A stretch of 64,000 nt of DNA, taken from Vibrio tapetis subsp. quintayensis (GTDB lineage: Bacteria > Pseudomonadota > Gammaproteobacteria > Enterobacterales > Vibrionaceae). Below, in pieces: positions 7,502 to 16,767 of this stretch. The DNA lies in the NCBI RefSeq assembly GCF_030409945.1, contig NZ_JAUFQV010000035.1, forward strand, positions 124,001-188,000. The letters are read 5' to 3'. The first letter of the stretch is position 1; the number at the start of each line of letters is the position of its first letter. The position numbers and the translations under genes were made by a program. The notes beneath the pieces are model-generated. The model saw only the letters and a program-made list of their open reading frames with translations. It was not told the DNA's origin and made no database searches.

Positions 7502-9289
7502 ATGATTACTAAAAGTTCTTTGACCCACTCGGCAAAGAGTGCGGACAGTTACGCCTACGATAAAGAGACACTGCATATTCGGTTGCGCAGTGCCAAAGGA
7601 GAAGTAGAGCGAGTGTCACTATGGATAGGTGACCCGTACCACTGGGCTGAAGGCGGCTTAGATGGCGGTAATTTAGGGGGCAGTGATGCCCACGGCTGGG
7701 TTGGTGGCAATGAAGTCGAAATGGTTTTAGAGGGCACAACGGAATACCATGATCATTGGTTCGCAGCCTTTAAACCACCAAAACGCAGAAGCCGCTACGG
7801 TTTCATTCTTTATGGCAAAGAGGGTGAAAAAATCCTGTTTGGTGAAAGAAAATGTGCCGATTTAAGTGATGAGCGTGAGGCAGAAATTGAGCTAAGTAAT
7901 CTAAGTAATTTCTATTGCTTCCCTTACATCAACCCAAAAGATGTGTTGCTGACGCCAAGTTGGGTGCCGGACACAATTTGGTATCAGATCTTTCCTGAGC
8001 GATTTGCAAATGGCCGTCCAGATATTTCACCATCAAATGTTATGCCGTGGGGGAGCACTCCGGTCTCGGATAACTTTATGGGCGGCGACTTATGGGGCGT
8101 ATTAGACAAGCTTGATTACCTGCAAGAACTTGGCGTTAACGGTTTGTATTTTTGTCCAGTCTTTACCGCGAACGCGAACCATAAATACGACACGATAGAT
8201 TACTACAATGTTGATCCGCATTTTGGTGGCAATGAAGCATTTAAAGCGCTGGTGAAAGAGGCGCATAAGCGTGGTATGAAGGTCATGCTGGATGCAGTAT
8301 TTAATCACATCGGGCATCAGTCACCGTTGTGGCTAGATGTGGTTGAAAAAGGCCAAGACTCAAAATATGCAGATTGGTTCTGGATCCATGAATTTCCCGT
8401 GTACCCAGACACGCCAAAAGATCAGTGGGACTTTTGGAACTTGAACTACGAGACGTTTGCGAACGTAGTTGAAATGCCAAAATTGAACACCGAAAATCCA
8501 GAGTGCAGAGCTTACTTACTCGACGTCGCGAGACACTGGGTGGAAGAGTTTGATATTGATGGTTGGCGTCTAGATGTTGCCAATGAAGTCGATCATGCGT
8601 TTTGGCGCGATTTCCGCCAAGTCGTCAAAGGCATCAAACCAGATTGTTATATCCTAGGTGAGATATGGCACGAAGGCATGCCTTGGCTGCGCGGAGACCA
8701 ATATGACTCTCTAATGAACTACCCGTTAACGCAAGCCGTGACGGATTACTTTGCATTAGGCACAACAGACAAACAAATCTTCATGGATGGTGTGAGCCAG
8801 TCGTATTTGTCTTATCCACGTAATGTTAATGAAGCGATGTTTAATTTGCTCGACAGTCATGACACGACTCGGATTCTTAGTCTCTGTGATGGCAATAAAG
8901 CGAAAGCGAAATTGGCGTATTTATTCATGTTCACTCAAGTGGGAGCGCCTTGTATTTATTACGGTGGAGAAATCGGGCTTGATGGACGACGAGGAATGGG
9001 GCAAGAAGGCAATCGCAAATGTATGCAGTGGGATCTTAGCGAGCAAGATTTGGATTTCAAAGCCTTCATCCAATCTCTGATCGAATTGAGAAAAGCAAAC
9101 CCTGAGTTTAATCAAGCATCTATTGAGTGGTTAACGCTTGATGACGAGGATTGTGTCGCGTACAAGCGCGGTGATTTACGTTTCGTTCTTAATAACTCTT
9201 CAGGTTCAAAGAGCCTCAAAATCGATGGTCGCCAAGTTAGCTTAGAAGGCTATGGCTACCGTATCGACGGCGTGAAGTCACTGAACTAG
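7502..9289 (+). CDS. Cytoplasmic cyclomaltodextrinase / neopullulanase (GH13)
   Basis: 595 residues without signal peptide, so it acts on imported sugar. It has an N-terminal beta-sandwich (about 1-140, with WFAAFKPPKRRSRYGF) as in the neopullulanase/cyclomaltodextrinase subfamily, followed by a TIM barrel. All four GH13 regions are visible: DAVFNH, GWRLDVANEVD with the nucleophile Asp358, ILGEIW with the acid/base Glu387, and LLDSHD with Asp454. The spacing matches Thermus maltogenic amylase shifted by 30 residues. The enzyme should open cyclodextrins and hydrolyse maltodextrins. The operon position between permease and regulator genes corresponds to cymH of Klebsiella. Neopullulanase or maltogenic amylase activity cannot be separated by sequence alone. 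Confidence 0.93.
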   Translation: MITKSSLTHSAKSADSYAYDKETLHIRLRSAKGEVERVSLWIGDPYHWAEGGLDGGNLGGSDAHGWVGGNEVEMVLEGTTEYHDHWFAAFKPPKRRSRYGFILYGKEGEKILFGERKCADLSDEREAEIELSNLSNFYCFPYINPKDVLLTPSWVPDTIWYQIFPERFANGRPDISPSNVMPWGSTPVSDNFMGGDLWGVLDKLDYLQELGVNGLYFCPVFTANANHKYDTIDYYNVDPHFGGNEAFKALVKEAHKRGMKVMLDAVFNHIGHQSPLWLDVVEKGQDSKYADWFWIHEFPVYPDTPKDQWDFWNLNYETFANVVEMPKLNTENPECRAYLLDVARHWVEEFDIDGWRLDVANEVDHAFWRDFRQVVKGIKPDCYILGEIWHEGMPWLRGDQYDSLMNYPLTQAVTDYFALGTTDKQIFMDGVSQSYLSYPRNVNEAMFNLLDSHDTTRILSLCDGNKAKAKLAYLFMFTQVGAPCIYYGGEIGLDGRRGMGQEGNRKCMQWDLSEQDLDFKAFIQSLIELRKANPEFNQASIEWLTLDDEDCVAYKRGDLRFVLNNSSGSKSLKIDGRQVSLEGYGYRIDGVKSLN

Positions 9290-9291
9290 TT

Positions 9292-10173
9292 ATGAAACTT
9301 GGTGTGTCGATAGAGAGCGAATGGATACGTATGGTACTCGTTACTGCCGGTGGCGAGACCTTACTTGAGTCTGAATATAAAACACCCAACACAACGGAAA
9401 CCATCGTATCAAGCTTGAATACCAGAATATCTAATCACCAGTTTCGTTATGGTGCTATTGAGCGCATAGGGATAAGCATTTCTGAGTATTTGCAATTCGG
9501 GTTTGGACAAGGCACTCCTTTTCGAGAAAAAATACAAAGTAAATTATTGAGTCATGTACGTAAATACGATTGGAATCAAACACCAATTACCTGCGCACAA
9601 GCGGCGGCGCTAAGCGAAATGAAACGAAATAAGGCTAACAAAAATGAACGCTTGATGACGGTGGTACTGGATACGGATTGCAGTATTGGTTTTTCAACGG
9701 TTCGGCAACGGCCAGTTGCAACGAGCAGCGTCGATTTTTCTCATTGGGCTCACTCGCCATTGCCTTATTATGAAGCGCTTAACGATGGGTTAACCCCCAT
9801 TTGTCGATGCGGTAACGAGAACTGTATTGATCAGTTTCTGTCCACTGGTGGTCTAGAACGTCAGTATCATCAATTGGTGCTTAACAATCTAACTGTACAA
9901 GAAATCTTTGATGCCTTAGAGCGGTATGACATGCAGGCGACTCGAATCTATCGAATGTATGTAGATCAATTAGCTCGGGCATTGTCACCTCAAATTTCGC
10001 AATTGCGTCCAACACGCTTGGTCTTGTATGGAATGATAAGCCGTTATCCAGCCTTAGCGTTCGATTTAAAAGCCGCGTTGGGGCGTTATTGTAATAACTC
10101 AGATATTCCACTCGTATCTTGTTCAGAGTTAGGCCATTTTTCTAGCGCTTATGGTGCGACACTTCATTCATAA
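9292..10173 (+). CDS. Degenerate ROK-family protein (probable sugar sensor, kinase motifs lost)
   Basis: 293 residues. The ROK zinc-binding signature is present (CRCGNENCIDQFLSTGG, about residues 170-186), and the ends fit the ROK fold. The two phosphate-binding motifs are missing: the N-terminal DxGGT is replaced by GVSIESEW, and the second GTGxGGG by LDTDCSIGFS. There is no N-terminal helix-turn-helix, so it is neither a normal NagC-type repressor nor a convincing glucokinase. It starts 2 bp after the amylase stop, so it belongs to the operon. It may bind a sugar or a partner protein, perhaps the TrmB regulator encoded next; that is speculation. Confidence 0.75.
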   Translation: MKLGVSIESEWIRMVLVTAGGETLLESEYKTPNTTETIVSSLNTRISNHQFRYGAIERIGISISEYLQFGFGQGTPFREKIQSKLLSHVRKYDWNQTPITCAQAAALSEMKRNKANKNERLMTVVLDTDCSIGFSTVRQRPVATSSVDFSHWAHSPLPYYEALNDGLTPICRCGNENCIDQFLSTGGLERQYHQLVLNNLTVQEIFDALERYDMQATRIYRMYVDQLARALSPQISQLRPTRLVLYGMISRYPALAFDLKAALGRYCNNSDIPLVSCSELGHFSSAYGATLHS

Positions 10174-10222
10174 AAAATTAGAGTCAAATTGTTGGTAATG
10201 GTAGTCTTAGGTAAGAAGCTTA

Positions 10223-11044
10223 ATGAATAGTATTAGAGGTCAGTTCGTGTCAGAAATTGTAACCAAATTGATGGATTTTGGTTTTACCAAAACCGATGCC
10301 ATGGTGTACATCACCTTGCTAAAAAACGGACGTTCTAGTGGTTACAAAATTGCTAAAGAGATTTCGTTGTCTCGTTCGTCGGTCTATTCTTCAATAGATA
10401 ATTTGTACAGCAATGGTTTTATTTTTCTCTCGGACGGAGATACCAAAGAATATGAAGCTAAATCTCCCGATCTGATTTTTAGCCAGATTGAAAAGAAGAC
10501 CATTACAAATATCGCTATTCTCAAGAAAGAGCTCTCTAAAATGGCGCTTCAAGAAGAGAAGGAGTTTGTTTATAACGTCTCGGGCTATGACAATTTGGTG
10601 CAAAAAGCGAAAGAGCTGATTAACCAAGCGCATGTGGAAATATATTTAAATTCAGATTTTCGTTTGAGCCTGTTCAAGCGAGAATTGTGCGAAGCCATTG
10701 AACGTGGTGTACGAGTGATAGGCTTTTCGTTCAATAAACTGGAAACACCGCACGAGAAAATGGAAATGTATTCGCGTTCAGAAGATCCTGAACAAGATTA
10801 CCCATCGCACCGATTTATGCTTGTTGCAGATATGAAGTTAGCGCTCGCTTTCTCTCATCGGGATGAAACTATGGGGCTTTATACCAATAACAAGCTGATG
10901 GTAAAGATGATTGCAGAGCATATACACAGTGATATTTATCTTACTGAATATGAGCGAGCAAACCTAGAAAACAGAGTAAGAATCAACACTATCCATGAGC
11001 AATCTAACGCCATGGTACAAGATGATCTTTCTAAAATTCGATAG
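10223..11044 (+). CDS. TrmB-family transcriptional regulator
   Basis: 273 residues. The N-terminal winged helix (about 10-80) reads MDFGFTKTDAMVYITLLKNG ... SGYKIAKEISLSRSSVYSSIDNL, the pattern of TrmB-type HTH domains. The middle (about 115-190) resembles the PLD-like effector domain of TrmB regulators (VEIYLNSDFRLSLFKRELCEAIERGVRVI). In archaea TrmB controls trehalose/maltose transporters, so a local regulator of this glucan operon is the natural reading. The gene ends the operon and is followed by a terminator. The 49-bp gap before it leaves room for its own RBS. The start at ATG 10223 is the first of the frame with usable spacing. Confidence 0.85.
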   Translation: MNSIRGQFVSEIVTKLMDFGFTKTDAMVYITLLKNGRSSGYKIAKEISLSRSSVYSSIDNLYSNGFIFLSDGDTKEYEAKSPDLIFSQIEKKTITNIAILKKELSKMALQEEKEFVYNVSGYDNLVQKAKELINQAHVEIYLNSDFRLSLFKRELCEAIERGVRVIGFSFNKLETPHEKMEMYSRSEDPEQDYPSHRFMLVADMKLALAFSHRDETMGLYTNNKLMVKMIAEHIHSDIYLTEYERANLENRVRINTIHEQSNAMVQDDLSKIR

Positions 11045-11075
11045 AAACAATAGCATTGCTTGATGCCATAAAACT

Positions 11076-11110
11076 AAAGGTCTACGGAATTACTCGGTAG
11101 ACCTTTTTTG
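11076..11110. terminator. Intrinsic terminator after the glucan operon
   Basis: Perfect stem AAAGGTCTAC / GTAGACCTTT with a 12-nt loop, followed by a T run on the plus strand. It may also serve the convergent EamA gene in the other direction. Confidence 0.85.
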
Positions 11111-11123
11111 TATTCACGTTAAT

Positions 11124-12041
11124 TTAGCTACTCGTTATAGAAGCTTTCTTCACCAGGTTTAGGTTTGGCTTTTTCACCACTAAATACACCGCAATAGCGG
11201 CCAAGCCAAAACCAAATGCCGCAGAAGCATCAAAGCTTTCATCGAACGCTAACCAAGCTTGTATCGCGGTAACAGGTGGAACCAAATAAAACACGGAAGC
11301 GACGCTTGAAGAGGCACCATGTTCGACCATGTACAGAAGTAGCATTAAAGCAACGCAAGACAGCACAACCACTAGCCAGGCTAAAGTAAGGATTAGTTCC
11401 ATCGTCCATTGTATTTGCATGGTTTCAAAGGTCATTGCATATGGGAGAAATAACACCGCCGCTGCAAGGTATTGAACCGCAGCACCACCAACCATATCGA
11501 CTCCTTGGCAGAACCTTTTCTGATAGAGGGTTCCAAGTGTTATGCCTAACAAAGCAAGACCTGAGGCCATAACCGCTTCCCATTTTTGGCCTTCGGATTG
11601 CCATTCAATATTGCCCATTAATACCAAACTGATGCCGATAAACCCTAAAGCGAGTCCGATCCATTGAGCGCTATTGAAACGCTCTTGTGTCGCGTTGACT
11701 AATATTAAAGCGGTCAATATAGGTTGTGTACCAACTAAAAGTGAACACAAACCAGAGGGCATCCCCATATCAATGGCTAAATAGCTGCCTCCAAGATAAA
11801 ACCCGTGGATTAGTATGCCCACCACACAGCTATGCCAAAATGCGCTACCTGTTGGAATTCGGCGGTGTAATACCGTCACCAAAATTAAAAACAAAACAAC
11901 ATTAGCGGCCATACGAACCAAAAGTAAGGTGGCGGGTTCCGCGTATTGAACACCAAATCGAGCACCAATAAATCCGGATGCCCAAAGCACGACAAAAATA
12001 AACGGGATCATTCGAATTAGCATGGCGAACCTTTGTATCAA
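11124..12041 (-). CDS. EamA/DMT-superfamily metabolite exporter
   Basis: 305 residues with about ten hydrophobic segments in two repeated EamA halves. Visible signatures are FIFVVLWASGFIGARFGVQYAEP at the start (shown by VLWASGFIGARFG) and a positively charged C-terminus. Such proteins export amino acids, nucleobases or other small metabolites. It is divergent from a MocR regulator gene across 77 bp, and such neighbours are commonly regulator and target. The substrate is unknown. Confidence 0.9.
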   Translation of the reverse strand: MIQRFAMLIRMIPFIFVVLWASGFIGARFGVQYAEPATLLLVRMAANVVLFLILVTVLHRRIPTGSAFWHSCVVGILIHGFYLGGSYLAIDMGMPSGLCSLLVGTQPILTALILVNATQERFNSAQWIGLALGFIGISLVLMGNIEWQSEGQKWEAVMASGLALLGITLGTLYQKRFCQGVDMVGGAAVQYLAAAVLFLPYAMTFETMQIQWTMELILTLAWLVVVLSCVALMLLLYMVEHGASSSVASVFYLVPPVTAIQAWLAFDESFDASAAFGFGLAAIAVYLVVKKPNLNLVKKASITSS

Positions 12042-12118
12042 TTGTTTAACATTCTGTTACTGTAATAGGGTACAGCTAAGTTGGTAAGGCACAGATTAAG
12101 TTAGTTTGGAGGGTACAG

Positions 12119-13546
12119 ATGATCGGTGAAAAAAAGTATTTGTTGGTCGAGCAGCATTTGCGTAATGGAATGAATAATGGGGTTTATTTACCTGATGACA
12201 AGTTGCCCTCTATCCGTCAGCTCAGCATAGACTTACACGTAAGTAAAAATACCGTTATTAGAGCTTACCAAGAGTTAGAGGCGCTTGGGCTGATCTACGC
12301 AGTGGCAAAGTCGGGTTATCGTGTAAAATGGCCCGTTCATCAAGGTCAATATCAACATGTTCAAGAGCCGAAAGAGGTTGATTTGTTGACGTTATCGCGC
12401 TCATTGCTGACTTACCCAAATTATAAAGAAATATTGCCTACTGGTTCTGCTCATCCAAACACTGATTTTCCAGCAATCAAGAGCTTGTATGCTGAAATTG
12501 CAAGGCAAAGCCGTACTCAGAGTAATGTGTCGAGCCACTATCAATTACCTCCTGGTGATGGGAAATTAATAAGGCAACTGTTGAAGATAAGCCTAGATCT
12601 TGGGGTTCCTGCACAAAGTGAAAGTATTTCCGTCACTCACGGAGCTCAGCAAGCCATTAGCCTCGCTTTGCGTGCGTTAACCCAACCCGGCGATATCGTT
12701 GCAGTAGAGTCACCTTGTTATTTTGGTAGTCTATTATTGATGGAAGCTCTGGGATTAAAAGTGTTAGAGATACCTAGTTGCGTACGTACAGGTATCGATC
12801 CTTTAGCATTTGAAGAAGCGAGTAGGCTATGGGACATCAAAGCGTTATTGATCACGCCAAATTTCACTAACCCCACGGGTGCCCGCTTGCCTCTGAATAA
12901 GCGAAAAACGCTACTGCAAGTTTCTGGTGATATCCCCATTATAGAAGACGATGTCTTTGGTAGTTTATGCACCGAGAAAGCGATTCCTAGCCTGTTTTCA
13001 CTCGATGACAAAGGGCGGGTTATATACGTGAATTCTCTGTCTAAAACCTTGGACTCTCGATTGAGGATAGGGTGGCTCATTTCTGGTCGATACCATACGC
13101 AGATTGATAAATATCTTTTGTGTGAAAATATGGGGGGATCGAATTTGATGCAATCTGCTGTTGCAGACTTTTTAACAACAGGAAAGTACAAGATTCATCT
13201 GAATAAAATTAGGCGAGTATATCAGCAGAATCAGCGCCGATTTAATCTCATGTTGAGCCAAGAACTTAACCTGCATGACAACTTAGTTGGTCGATACCAC
13301 ATTACCCAGCCTGAGGGTTCATTCTTAGTTTGGCTAACACTTCCTAAGGGCTTTGATAGCTATAAGGTTTGCCAGTTATGCCGAGAGCAAGGCATCAGTA
13401 TTTTACCCGGTTCAATGTTTGGTACAGCGCATCAGTTTGATCATTGTTTACGCTTCAGCACGGCTAACTTCAGTGAACAGGTAAATTGGAGTAAAGGACT
13501 TAATGGTTTGGTGAATATCATCTCCAATCAACTTGAAAATCAATAA
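12119..13546 (+). CDS. MocR-type regulator (GntR HTH fused to aminotransferase domain)
   Basis: 475 residues. The N-terminal GntR winged helix (about 8-75) has LPSIRQLSIDLHVSKNTVIRAYQELEALG as a classical pattern (core SIRQLSIDLHVSKNTV). The C-terminal fold-type I aminotransferase domain (about 95-470) has the PLP lysine in SLSKTL (Lys309), NPTGARLP and a glycine-rich turn. MocR proteins use PLP or amino-compound sensing to control a neighbouring gene, here most likely the divergent EamA exporter. RBS GGAGGG lies just upstream of the ATG. Confidence 0.93.
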   Translation: MIGEKKYLLVEQHLRNGMNNGVYLPDDKLPSIRQLSIDLHVSKNTVIRAYQELEALGLIYAVAKSGYRVKWPVHQGQYQHVQEPKEVDLLTLSRSLLTYPNYKEILPTGSAHPNTDFPAIKSLYAEIARQSRTQSNVSSHYQLPPGDGKLIRQLLKISLDLGVPAQSESISVTHGAQQAISLALRALTQPGDIVAVESPCYFGSLLLMEALGLKVLEIPSCVRTGIDPLAFEEASRLWDIKALLITPNFTNPTGARLPLNKRKTLLQVSGDIPIIEDDVFGSLCTEKAIPSLFSLDDKGRVIYVNSLSKTLDSRLRIGWLISGRYHTQIDKYLLCENMGGSNLMQSAVADFLTTGKYKIHLNKIRRVYQQNQRRFNLMLSQELNLHDNLVGRYHITQPEGSFLVWLTLPKGFDSYKVCQLCREQGISILPGSMFGTAHQFDHCLRFSTANFSEQVNWSKGLNGLVNIISNQLENQ

Positions 13547-13709
13547 CTAAACCGTGTATTGTTATGGCAGGGTTAACAGTGTTACGTGTTAATTAATGTT
13601 TTTGTCACTAATCGCATGTATAACCGGGATTCTTTGCTACTTTTAAAAGACAACAAAAAAAAGTAAAAGATGTAAATAAAAAGGCTTTCTCGTTAACGGA
13701 GTAAATATA

Positions 13710-15668
13710 ATGGGTTTGGACAATATCTCAATATCCAAGAAGCTTTCAATTTCCCCTGCGGTATTAATCGCAATTTTGATTGCAATGGCTGTCATCAGTT
13801 CAAATTTGTTGGGTAACCTATCCGACGATATGAAAAAAATATCGTTTGATTTAGCACCAGATACAGAATTGGCCGCAGAACTAACTGATGCCGTGTATGG
13901 ATTGAGGCTGACAGTAAAAAATTACATTAAAACAGGTGACGAAAAGTTCGTTGATAAGTTCAATGAACAAGCGGCTTTGTGGTCTAAAGACCTAGAGCAA
14001 GCCTATAGAGAAATTCAAAACCCTGAACGTGTGGCTCTATTAAAGTCGATAGACGGCATGAAAAAGGAGTATTTAGGCACCTTTACTGGGGCGGTTATCT
14101 CAAACATGCGTAGCCGAAATGAGTTAGTTCAAGGCACGCTAAACATAAACGGCCCTGAAATTGAACGTAAACTCACTCAGGTGATGGATTCAGCCAAGAG
14201 AGACGGTGATGTTGTTGCCGCTTATCATGCTGGCCGAGCCGTCCGTGCTTTATTACTCTCCCGTCTTTACGTTTCCAAATTTTTAGTCGAGAACCAGCCT
14301 GATCAAGTTGAACGTTTTAATAAAGAATTTTCGGCTTCTGAAGAGGAAATGGAAACGTTATTAAGTACCTTGGAAAATCCGGGTCGACGTCGATTAACAG
14401 AAGAAGCAAAATCACTGCTGAATCAATATGAATTGGCGTCTAATAGCGTCGCGGCGATGATTTACGATCGTAACGAAGGCATTCAAACTCTCGATACCGT
14501 TGGTCCTCAAATTGCCGTCAAAATCGCTGACTTAAGAGCCTCTATTAGTGAATCGATGAAGCTTGCCGCTACGACTTCTCAAAAGCATACAGAAGAGTCG
14601 ACATCTATGTTGTTCACTATTGCCGCTGGTGCCATCTTATTAGGCATTTTGGTTTCGTTCATGGTGACTAAAGCAATTGTGACCAAACTTGCAGGCACGA
14701 ATAGCGTCTTGGCAGACATTGCTCAAGGTGAAGGCGATTTGACCATCCGAATACCGGAGCACGGGCGCGATGAGCTAGCGATGCTGGCTAAAAACTACAA
14801 TACATTCGCCGATAAGCTGCAAAGCACAGTGAGCAAGCTCAATATGGCGTCCGGTAGTATGTTAACGTCGGCGCGAGAGCTTACCGACAAAGCCAACAGC
14901 ACTCAAGAAGAAGTTCGTGAGCAACAGTCTCAAGCGCAATTAGCGGCCTCAGCGATGACACAAATGTCGGCCAGTGCGCAAGAAGTAAGCAACAGTGCAG
15001 TTCAGGCTTCAGAGTTGTCTCAGTCCACTGCAAATGCCGCAAGTGAGGGGACAAAAGTTGTCGTAGACGCGGCGGCTTCGATGCAGAGTTTGTCTGAGCA
15101 AATATCAGATGCCAGTGACACGGTAGAGCAACTGCGTGCGGATAGTGAGCAGATTGGGTCAGTGTTGGATGTAATCAGAAGTATTGCTGAACAAACCAAC
15201 TTGCTGGCACTAAATGCTGCGATAGAAGCGGCACGTGCTGGTGAGCAGGGGCGAGGGTTTGCAGTGGTAGCCGATGAGGTTCGCTCGCTTGCATCTCGAA
15301 CTCAAGAGTCAACGCAAGAGATCCAGAATATCATTGTTAGCTTGCAACAGCGTTCTGAAACTGCCAGCCAGGCGATGACTAAAAGTCGAGCAAGTGCAGA
15401 AGAAACAGCCGCACAGGTACAATCAGCGGAAGAATCGCTAACATCTATTGATGGTTTTATCGCACAAATTAATGACTCGATAGGCCATATATCAAGTGCT
15501 GCAGGGCAGCAAGCAACGGCTGCCGATGAGGTGAGTATTAACGTGAATACTATGTCTGATATTTCCGATAAAACACTGGCTCAGTCGATAGAAACAACAG
15601 AGTCGGCAGAACAACTAAACCAAGTGGGCACGGAAGTCAGCGGGTTGCTTGGGCAATTTAAAGCTTAA
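13710..15668 (+). CDS. Methyl-accepting chemotaxis protein
   Basis: 652 residues. The first membrane helix is at about 15-35 and is followed by a largely helical periplasmic domain of about 265 residues. The second helix is at about 300-322, then come a HAMP linker and the cytoplasmic signalling domain with the conserved tip NLLALNAAIEAARAGEQGRG. The long helical sensor resembles HBM-type receptors that bind organic acids, but I cannot confirm this. It is a single gene with its own upstream region and a downstream terminator. Confidence 0.95.
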   Translation: MGLDNISISKKLSISPAVLIAILIAMAVISSNLLGNLSDDMKKISFDLAPDTELAAELTDAVYGLRLTVKNYIKTGDEKFVDKFNEQAALWSKDLEQAYREIQNPERVALLKSIDGMKKEYLGTFTGAVISNMRSRNELVQGTLNINGPEIERKLTQVMDSAKRDGDVVAAYHAGRAVRALLLSRLYVSKFLVENQPDQVERFNKEFSASEEEMETLLSTLENPGRRRLTEEAKSLLNQYELASNSVAAMIYDRNEGIQTLDTVGPQIAVKIADLRASISESMKLAATTSQKHTEESTSMLFTIAAGAILLGILVSFMVTKAIVTKLAGTNSVLADIAQGEGDLTIRIPEHGRDELAMLAKNYNTFADKLQSTVSKLNMASGSMLTSARELTDKANSTQEEVREQQSQAQLAASAMTQMSASAQEVSNSAVQASELSQSTANAASEGTKVVVDAAASMQSLSEQISDASDTVEQLRADSEQIGSVLDVIRSIAEQTNLLALNAAIEAARAGEQGRGFAVVADEVRSLASRTQESTQEIQNIIVSLQQRSETASQAMTKSRASAEETAAQVQSAEESLTSIDGFIAQINDSIGHISSAAGQQATAADEVSINVNTMSDISDKTLAQSIETTESAEQLNQVGTEVSGLLGQFKA

Positions 15669-15686
15669 ACACGTTTAGAAATACAT

Positions 15687-15733
15687 CGTTGCCATTTATC
15701 AAAATAATTATTGATGAATGGCAGCGATTTTTT
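15687..15733 (+). terminator. Terminator after the chemoreceptor gene
   Basis: Imperfect 15-bp stem (CGTTGCCATTTATCA against TGATGAATGGCAGCG, two G-U pairs), followed by ATTTTTTAT. Confidence 0.8.
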
Positions 15734-16041
15734 ATATGTGTCAGTAAAGTAGAGCGGCAGGCTAGTGACTCATCGAAGATATGCCATATATGGTTTGAGG
15801 TTCTGCTCTAGTGAACGACGTTATACGTCCGGGATGAATGCGACGTAGTAAAACCATTCAAAAACGAATCCTCATTGGAATAACTGGCTGAACATGCCTA
15901 GTTTTCATATAGGCTTAGGTCACACTTTTTTTTTTGCTGATAACGACTTCAAAGTTTGCTGATAAAAATACCTTATGGTTCCTCTAAGGCGCTAGTATTG
16001 GGCCAATCTTCAATCGGCTGTGAATAACGAAAGGATCGGTT
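15734..16041. other. Intergenic region with two short palindromes
   Basis: About 300 bp with no credible ORF. It contains CCATATATGG at 15784-15793 and GACGT-TAT-ACGTC at 15817-15829, plus a run of nine or more T residues near 15930. These could be regulator sites for the downstream two-component genes, but nothing ties them to a known factor. Confidence 0.4.
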
Positions 16042-16764
16042 ATGCAGGCAAAAACCCATATCTTAGTGGTAGACGACGACAGCGAAATTAGAGAACTCTT
16101 GGAAGAATACTTGTCCAAGTTGGGTTTTCGTGTTTCTACCGTCGAAGATGGGGTCGAATTGGATAAGCATCTCAAAGAATACAGTTATCCTGACTTAATT
16201 TTGCTCGATGTGATGTTGCCAGGCGAAGACGGTTTTGCCCTGTGTCAAAAAATTCGCAAGCACTCCAACGTGCCCATTATTATGCTTACCGCAGTTTCTG
16301 AGGAAACCGATCAAATTATTGGCTTAGAAATAGGCGCGGATGATTATATAGCTAAACCTTTTAGCCCCAGACAGCTCATTGCAAGAATAAAGGCACTGCT
16401 GCGCCGAGTGCACGTAAGTGAAGAAGAGCCTAACTCTGGGCTACCAAGACGAGTGCTGTTCGGTGACTGGCAGCTGGATACGTTGTCTCATCAAGCCACC
16501 AATAATGAATCAGACGAAGTAGTGGAGCTATCTGGCAGCGATTTTACTTTGCTAATGCTGTTTTTGTCTCACCCGAATGAAATTTTAGATCGAGACACGA
16601 TTTCTCACGCGACTCGCGGGCGCGAAGCCATGCCATTTGAACGAGGTATTGATGTGCAATTAAGTCGCTTGCGGCACCGTTTTGGTAATGACGGCAGCAA
16701 GTTCATTAAAACCATGCGTGGTAACGGCTACATGTTTACTGCACTCGTCACATTTGAGCATTAA
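16042..16764 (+). CDS. OmpR-family response regulator (GltR-like)
   Basis: 240 residues. The receiver domain (about 5-118) has the acidic pocket DDDSE, phospho-acceptor Asp56 in LLDVMLPGEDG, Thr in IMLTAV and Lys in AKPFSP. The winged-helix DNA-binding domain is at about 135-235. The gene is followed 3 bp later by its sensor kinase and then by a glucose-type ABC transporter. In Pseudomonas the GltR/GtrS pair regulates the neighbouring gts glucose transporter, so the same role is inferred here. RBS AAAGGA precedes the ATG. Confidence 0.9.
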   Translation: MQAKTHILVVDDDSEIRELLEEYLSKLGFRVSTVEDGVELDKHLKEYSYPDLILLDVMLPGEDGFALCQKIRKHSNVPIIMLTAVSEETDQIIGLEIGADDYIAKPFSPRQLIARIKALLRRVHVSEEEPNSGLPRRVLFGDWQLDTLSHQATNNESDEVVELSGSDFTLLMLFLSHPNEILDRDTISHATRGREAMPFERGIDVQLSRLRHRFGNDGSKFIKTMRGNGYMFTALVTFEH

Positions 16765-16767
16765 ACG

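Noticed and set aside
8823..9080. 85-codon frame inside the cyclomaltodextrinase gene
   Set aside because: Out-of-frame shadow of a gene with intact GH13 motifs.
15781..15829. Short palindromes as phage or transposon ends
   Set aside because: No target duplication, no transposase and no second copy were seen.
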